Source of the DNA: Nocardia asiatica NBRC 100129
Lineage (GTDB): Bacteria; Actinomycetota; Actinomycetes; Mycobacteriales; Mycobacteriaceae
Reading direction: 5' to 3'
DNA: 64,000 nt
Assembly: GCF_000308415.1 (NCBI RefSeq)
Contig: NZ_BAFS01000170.1
Coordinates: forward strand, 1-64,000
In this document: positions 59,279-64,000 of the stretch, in pieces
How positions within the stretch are numbered: position 1 is the stretch's first letter
Layout: the number at the start of each line of letters is the position of its first letter
Program-made: the position numbers and the translations under genes
The notes under the pieces: model-generated
Told to the model about the DNA's origin: nothing
Seen by the model: the letters and a program-made list of their open reading frames with translations, nothing else
Database searches by the model: none

Positions 59279-60877
59279 CTAGCGCCGGTCGACCGCGACC
59301 AGATGGGTGACCTGCTCCCCGTCGACCGCGCCGAACTTCGCGACGGCCTGTTCGCGCAGCTGGTCCTGCGCGGTGAGCCGGATCTGATGCTGATGCATGT
59401 GCTCGGCCCAGGACCGCACGACGAAGGCCTCCACGTAGCGATCGATCACCCCGACGTCGCGATACAGACGCCACTCCATCGCGCCGGTGCGCTGACGGGA
59501 CCGCCCGACGAAGGCCATGGCGGCCAAGAACTCCTCGGCACTGTCCGGCGGTACGTCATAGCTGCGCAGGACGAGCACCGGTCCGTCGTCGGGATCGGGT
59601 TCGACGGCCAGCTCGGGTTCCGGCCAGAACGCCGCGGGGGTCAGGTCGAGCAGTTCGGGATCGTTGCGGATGGGCAGCCACACCGTGCTCAGCGCGCAGA
59701 ACGCGAGCAGCACCGCGGCCCACAGCAGCGCGGGCACCGAGCCGATCGCGTCCGCGACCAGCCCCCAGGTGAGCGAGCCGATCGCCTGGCCACCCATGAA
59801 GACCAGCAGGTAGACCGACAATCCCCGGGCGCGCACCCAGGCGGGCAGCAACAGCTGCATGGTCGCGTTCATCGTGGACATCGCCAGCAGCCACGCCAGC
59901 CCGGCGAACACCAGCAGCACCAGCACCAGCGGCACGATCCGCAGCAGGGCGGTCCCCGCTGTCGCGACGCCGAACAGGATCGCGGCGATGGTGAGCCGCT
60001 GGGTCGGGGTGAGCCACGCGCGCAAGCGGGACAGCGCCGCGGCGCCCAGCACCGCGCCGATGCCCATCGCGCCGAGCATCAGCCCGTATCCCGACGACGA
60101 CAGCCCGAGCCGGTCGCGGGCGATCACCGGCAACAGCGCCCAGACCGCGCTCGCGGGCGCGATGAACAGGATCGAGCGCAGCAGTACCCGCCGGATCGCC
60201 GGAGCCGCGCGGATGAACCGGGTACCCGCCTGCAACGCCGCCAGCGGGCGCTCGGTGGGCAGGCGGCGATCGGTCGCCGGACGCCGCCACAACGTCAAGA
60301 CCACGACGATGCCCACGAACGACACCGCGTTCAGCGCGAACACCAGCGTCGGCCCGGACAGCGAGACCAGCGCTCCGGCCACCGCGGGCCCCACCGCCCG
60401 GCCGATGTTGATGTTCATGCTGCCCAACGCGGATGCCGCCGGGATCTGCTCGCGCGCGACCAGTTCCGGCTGGATCGCCTGCCACGCGGGGGCGGTCAGC
60501 GCCTGCCCGCAGCCGAGCAGGAACAACAACGTGAGCAGCACGACGGGCGTGGTGTGCCCGGTCGCCGTCGAGACGGCGAGGATCAGCGCCAGCACGGCCA
60601 TCGTGGACTGCGCGCCGAGCAGCAACCAGCGCCGATCCACCAGATCGGCGATCACACCGGACGGGATGGCCAGCAGCATCACCGGCAAGGTGATCGCCGT
60701 CTGCACGAACGACACCAGCGCCGCCGCGTTGGGCTGGTCGACCATGATCCACTGCGCGCCCACGGTCTGCATCCAGGTGCCCAGGTTCGACACCAGTTGC
60801 GCCACCCACAGCGCGCGGTACACCGGTGAACGCAGCGGCGCCCAGGTGGAACCCGGGGTCGTCGCGGCAGAAGTCAC
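59279..60877 (-). CDS. MFS transporter with C-terminal alpha/beta domain
   Basis: 532 residues. The first 410 residues form a 12-segment major facilitator of the MFS_3 type (PSGVIADLVDRRWLLLGAQ near residue 73 is the loop 2-3 motif). The last 110 residues (VLVLRSYDVPPDSAEEFLAA, WRLYRDVGVIDRYVEAFVV) form a soluble ABM-like domain, a fusion seen in this family. Substrate unknown. Confidence 0.9.
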   Translation of the reverse strand: MTSAATTPGSTWAPLRSPVYRALWVAQLVSNLGTWMQTVGAQWIMVDQPNAAALVSFVQTAITLPVMLLAIPSGVIADLVDRRWLLLGAQSTMAVLALILAVSTATGHTTPVVLLTLLFLLGCGQALTAPAWQAIQPELVAREQIPAASALGSMNINIGRAVGPAVAGALVSLSGPTLVFALNAVSFVGIVVVLTLWRRPATDRRLPTERPLAALQAGTRFIRAAPAIRRVLLRSILFIAPASAVWALLPVIARDRLGLSSSGYGLMLGAMGIGAVLGAAALSRLRAWLTPTQRLTIAAILFGVATAGTALLRIVPLVLVLLVFAGLAWLLAMSTMNATMQLLLPAWVRARGLSVYLLVFMGGQAIGSLTWGLVADAIGSVPALLWAAVLLAFCALSTVWLPIRNDPELLDLTPAAFWPEPELAVEPDPDDGPVLVLRSYDVPPDSAEEFLAAMAFVGRSRQRTGAMEWRLYRDVGVIDRYVEAFVVRSWAEHMHQHQIRLTAQDQLREQAVAKFGAVDGEQVTHLVAVDRR

Positions 60878-60887
60878 GCGCCGAAGC

Positions 60888-61829
60888 TTAGTCGCGCAGC
60901 CGCCGCGGCCCGGACGCCGTGTGCGGACGCCGGACCTCGGGACCCCCGGTGGCCGCGAGCATCAGCGCCCCGACGAGCAGCGCGGCGCCGGTGAATCCCG
61001 TCGCGGTCAGCCGTTCGCCCAGGACGACCGCCGCCAGCGCCGCGCCCGTCAGGGGTTCGAGCAAGGCGAGCACCGCGGCGATCCCTGGTCCGGCCTGCGC
61101 GAGTCCCCGGAAGTAGCAGGTGTAGGCGATCGCGGTGGGCGCCAGTCCCAGCAGCACGACCAGCGCGACGCTGCCGATGGTCGGGTCGAAGGCCAGGCCG
61201 CTCGTGGCCGCGAGCGGAGCCAGCAACAGTGCGCCGCCGGTGAACCCGAGGCCGGTGGTGGTCATCGCGTCGAGCCCGGGCACCGGCGCGGCATTGAGCA
61301 CGGTGACCGTCGCGAACGCCGCCGCGGCCAGCGCGGCCAGCGCAGCGCCGACCAGCAGCCCGCCCGCGCTCGGCGCGCCGGACGGCACACCGGCCAGCAA
61401 CACCAGTCCGCCCAGGGCGAGGCCGATGGTGGCCGCGCGCCGCCGGTCCAGCGGATGCCTTCCGGTGACGTGCTCCGACACCGCGACGACCACGGGCGAC
61501 ATACCGATCGTGAGCAAGGTCGCGAGACTGACCGAGGACACCGCGACCGCGCCGAAATAGGCCGCCTGGAAGGCCGCCGCGAGCACGGCGACCGCGCCGA
61601 TCCGGCGCCAGGCCGGCCGATCCCGCGGCCACGGCCGCCGCGCGCCCGCGAGCAGACCCACCAGCAGCAGCCCGCCGACGGCGAGTCGGCAGGTGGCGAC
61701 GGAGACCGGCGACAGGCCGGTGGCCCGGTGCACCAGTGCGCCGAGCAGACCGCCGGTGCCCCAGAGGATTCCGGCCGCGACGAGGTAGACCAGCCCCGAA
61801 CGGCCGGTCGTGGACACAGATGAGGACAT
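60888..61829 (-). CDS. EamA/DMT family transporter
   Basis: 313 residues, ten membrane segments in two EamA repeats (YLVAAGILWGTGGLLGALVH at the start, TAIAYTCYFRGLAQAGPGIAAV in the second; quoted in part). Start ATG has AGGAG upstream. Probably exports amino acids or metabolites. Stops 10 bases before the MFS gene. Confidence 0.9.
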   Translation of the reverse strand: MSSSVSTTGRSGLVYLVAAGILWGTGGLLGALVHRATGLSPVSVATCRLAVGGLLLVGLLAGARRPWPRDRPAWRRIGAVAVLAAAFQAAYFGAVAVSSVSLATLLTIGMSPVVVAVSEHVTGRHPLDRRRAATIGLALGGLVLLAGVPSGAPSAGGLLVGAALAALAAAAFATVTVLNAAPVPGLDAMTTTGLGFTGGALLLAPLAATSGLAFDPTIGSVALVVLLGLAPTAIAYTCYFRGLAQAGPGIAAVLALLEPLTGAALAAVVLGERLTATGFTGAALLVGALMLAATGGPEVRRPHTASGPRRLRD

Positions 61830-61897
61830 GAGAGATCGCGCTCCTGCGACGAAGGGAGTGGGGTCGCGGAAGCGAGGTGCACAGTGCTGCCGAAGAG

Positions 61898-61924
61898 AGC
61901 GCGCTCACCACTGGGTGGCGCGCT
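61898..61924. promoter_or_regulatory. Hairpin upstream of EamA gene
   Basis: AGCGCGC-T-CACC, loop ACTG, GGTGGCGCGCT: an 11-base stem with one bulged base, about 70 bases before the EamA start. It lies in the probable 5' leader and could be an attenuator or an operator. Confidence 0.4.
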
Positions 61925-62111
61925 GGAAACCTACACCTCGCTCAGGAGGCGGGCGGCGGGGTGATGGGGAAGCATCGGTGCACGGACAGATCCTAATACG
62001 ACGGCGGACGAGTCAGCTCGGCTTCGATCTCGCGGGCCTCGGGAGCACGCAGCGGGCCGTTCGACCAGCGAAATCGGGGGTGACGCCGCCCGGCGTCGGT
62101 AGCATCGCCGC

Positions 62112-62894
62112 ATGACGGCACACTCGGCGCGATCGGCGACGCTGGTCCTGCTCGCCCTCTGCGCGATCACGGCGTGCTCGCGCGGGGAGCCGGACCGCGA
62201 CGCCGGCGAGCCGACACCGATGGACCGCACCTTCCTCTCGACCGCGGTCGAGGGCACCGCGATTCCCGGTGGCGGGCCGCTGACGATCAGCTTCTCGGAA
62301 GGCCGCGTCGCCGCCGACGCGGGATGCAACAAGTTCAGCGGCGCGGTCGAACTCGACGGCCACGTCCTGCGTGTCTCCGGCCTGGCCACCACCCTGATGG
62401 CCTGCGAGGACGATCGGCGCGACGCCGACGAGTGGCTCAGCGGCCTGCTGAATTCCCAGCCCAGCTGGCGGCTCGACGACTCGCGGCTCACCCTGCACAC
62501 CCCCGACCGCACGGTGACCCTGCTGGACAAGAAGGTCGCCCAGCCGGACAAACCGGTCAAGGGCACGTCCTGGGCGGTGACCGCGTTCATCTCCGACAAC
62601 AGCCAGATCCGCTCGCGGGCCCTGGAGGAAGCACAGCCCACACTGACCATCGCCGAGGACGACACTGTCTCCGGCAGCACCGGTTGCAATCGCTTGACCG
62701 GCAGCGCCGAGGTGTCGGGCACGCAGATCGTCTTCCGGGTGGCCACCACGAAGATGCTGTGCGCGCCGGACGCGATGGAGGTCGAGCAGTCCGTGCTCGA
62801 AGCCCTCGACGGCAAGACGACCGTCACGGTGGACGCCGACACGCTGACCCTGCGCAACGACAACGGCGCGGGCCTGGTCCTGCACGCGCAGTGA
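62112..62894 (+). CDS. Lipoprotein with two META domains
   Basis: 260 residues. Lipobox AITAC with C22. Two META (HslJ-like) repeats: GRVAADAGCNKFSGAVELDG near residue 64, and DDTVSGSTGCNRLTGSAEVSG near 187, each with a paired cysteine (MACEDD, MLCAPD). Surface protein of unknown role. TAGCAT at 62100-62105 lies six bases before the ATG, fitting a leaderless mRNA. Confidence 0.9.
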   Translation: MTAHSARSATLVLLALCAITACSRGEPDRDAGEPTPMDRTFLSTAVEGTAIPGGGPLTISFSEGRVAADAGCNKFSGAVELDGHVLRVSGLATTLMACEDDRRDADEWLSGLLNSQPSWRLDDSRLTLHTPDRTVTLLDKKVAQPDKPVKGTSWAVTAFISDNSQIRSRALEEAQPTLTIAEDDTVSGSTGCNRLTGSAEVSGTQIVFRVATTKMLCAPDAMEVEQSVLEALDGKTTVTVDADTLTLRNDNGAGLVLHAQ

Positions 62895-62903
62895 GCGCGC
62901 CCG

Positions 62904-63557
62904 CTACTTCTTCCGAGTGAGCACGACGCGATCCGCGATCCGCTCCGGTTCGCCGGGCGCGGCGAAGTAGATCTCCATGAGGACCCGGTCGGGCGACTCC
63001 AGCCGGATCACCGTGCGCATCGGGATCGTCTTGCCCACGAACTGGGGACCGAGCACGCCGGGATCGGTGAACTCGCCGGACATGACGATGTCGGGGTCAC
63101 TGCCGCTTCCCTTCGCGCCCTTGTACATCATGGTCATCGGCGTGACGCTGTCGACGGTCGACCACTCGTAGCGGTTGTCGGTCGGGGAGAATCCGAGCAG
63201 TCCGAGCCGGTAGTACGCGCTGCTGCCGTGGACGTCCTCGGCTTCCTCACGCAGGAAATTGTTGCCGGTCTCGGCGATCCATTCCCAGCGCGAGACGATT
63301 GCGCGCTTGGTCGGGTTGTCGGCCGTGCCGCCCGCGACGAAAGTCGATTTCGCGCCCGTCCACTCCCCGACCAGTTGGCCGATCCTGCGGTGCCCCGCGT
63401 CCTGCTGCTCCGGCCGAACCGCCGCGGCGATGGTGCTCGATGCCGCGTCGTGGTGGGCGTGATCGTGATCGTCTGCCGAGTCGTCGGAACAGCCGACGAG
63501 CGCGGCCAGCGCGATCAGTGCGGCGGGAACAGCGGTGGACAGCTTGCGAAGGGTCAC
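62904..63557 (-). CDS. DUF1579-like lipoprotein
   Basis: 217 residues. Lipobox ALVGC with C23, then a histidine-rich stretch DDHDHAHHDAA that may bind metal. GQLVGEWTGAKSTFVAGG and FLREEAEDVHGSSAYYRLGL resemble DUF1579. Unknown function. Convergent with the META lipoprotein gene, nine bases apart. Confidence 0.82.
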   Translation of the reverse strand: MTLRKLSTAVPAALIALAALVGCSDDSADDHDHAHHDAASSTIAAAVRPEQQDAGHRRIGQLVGEWTGAKSTFVAGGTADNPTKRAIVSRWEWIAETGNNFLREEAEDVHGSSAYYRLGLLGFSPTDNRYEWSTVDSVTPMTMMYKGAKGSGSDPDIVMSGEFTDPGVLGPQFVGKTIPMRTVIRLESPDRVLMEIYFAAPGEPERIADRVVLTRKK

Positions 63558-63649
63558 GAAAATCCTTGTCGGGGCCGTTGTTTCGAAGCTCCGTCATCAT
63601 CGCACCTGCACCGGCCGCCGAGCACCCGTGCTCACTCTCGGCGAAATCG

Positions 63650-63688
63650 GAACAGCCCGGTATCGCTGTCCGCGATACCGGGCTGTTC
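63650..63688. terminator. Intrinsic terminator downstream of tpiA
   Basis: Perfect 17-base inverted repeat, left arm 63650-63666 (GAACAGCCCGGTATCGC), 5-base loop, right arm 63672-63688. It lies 17 bases after the tpiA stop; the minus strand continues CGATTTCG, a weak U tract. Confidence 0.8.
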
Positions 63689-63704
63689 GTGTGTGGCGCC
63701 GAGA

Positions 63705-64000
<296 letters not shown>

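Overview
The window is high-GC actinobacterial DNA, most likely Nocardia or a close relative in the Mycobacteriales. The evidence is the gene order. It carries the suf operon (sufR-B-D-C-S-U-T), mptB with a two-gene ABC exporter and heme A synthase, ctaB opposite tkt-tal-zwf-opcA-pgl, then secG and tpiA. This is the neighbourhood known from Mycobacterium tuberculosis around Rv1438-Rv1473. No rRNA, tRNA or CRISPR array was seen.

Layout. 1-12 kb: an ABC-F ATPase cut by the window edge, an SDR enzyme, a membrane-anchored protein with an MMPL transporter, a stand-alone lycopene cyclase overlapping ku, an NDH-2-type flavoprotein, an NAD(P)-binding protein, a decayed solute-binding lipoprotein and a DUF4189 protein. 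12.4-18.9 kb: the suf operon on the minus strand, every junction overlapping or nearly so except sufC/sufD (40 bases), with a SufR-type palindrome at its head. 19-21.6 kb: a zinc alcohol dehydrogenase under a TetR gene, and a Tat-exported protein.

21.6-30.8 kb is an island of visibly lower GC and different codon use. It separates sufR from mptB, which adjoin in M. tuberculosis. It holds an orphan LuxR-type regulator, a stand-alone Clp-N-domain protein, two small secreted two-cysteine proteins and a class III lanthipeptide locus: synthetase LanKC, a 46-residue precursor and an ABC exporter. The precursor start is fixed by a Shine-Dalgarno sequence, its leader carries VLALQ, and its core carries two perfect SxxSxxxC motifs (S25/S28/C32 and S36/S39/C43), the signature of labionin rings. 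A decayed IS5-type transposase lies at the right edge and a possible integrase fossil at the left edge.

30.8-43.8 kb: mptB, ABC exporter and ctaA; a tandem repeat; a prolyl iminopeptidase; an unusual multi-spanning Ser/Thr kinase; three small coupled genes divergent from an XRE regulator and flavoprotein; and a solute-binding protein. 43.8-64 kb: quinone oxidoreductase, ctaB, the pentose phosphate operon tkt-tal-zwf-opcA-pgl, a fused E1 alpha/beta dehydrogenase, an epoxide-hydrolase-like protein, an SDR, secG, MFS and EamA transporters, META and DUF1579-like lipoproteins, and the 3' part of tpiA.

Several housekeeping genes begin with ATG or GTG 6-9 bases after a TAnnnT hexamer and lack a Shine-Dalgarno sequence, which suggests leaderless mRNAs.
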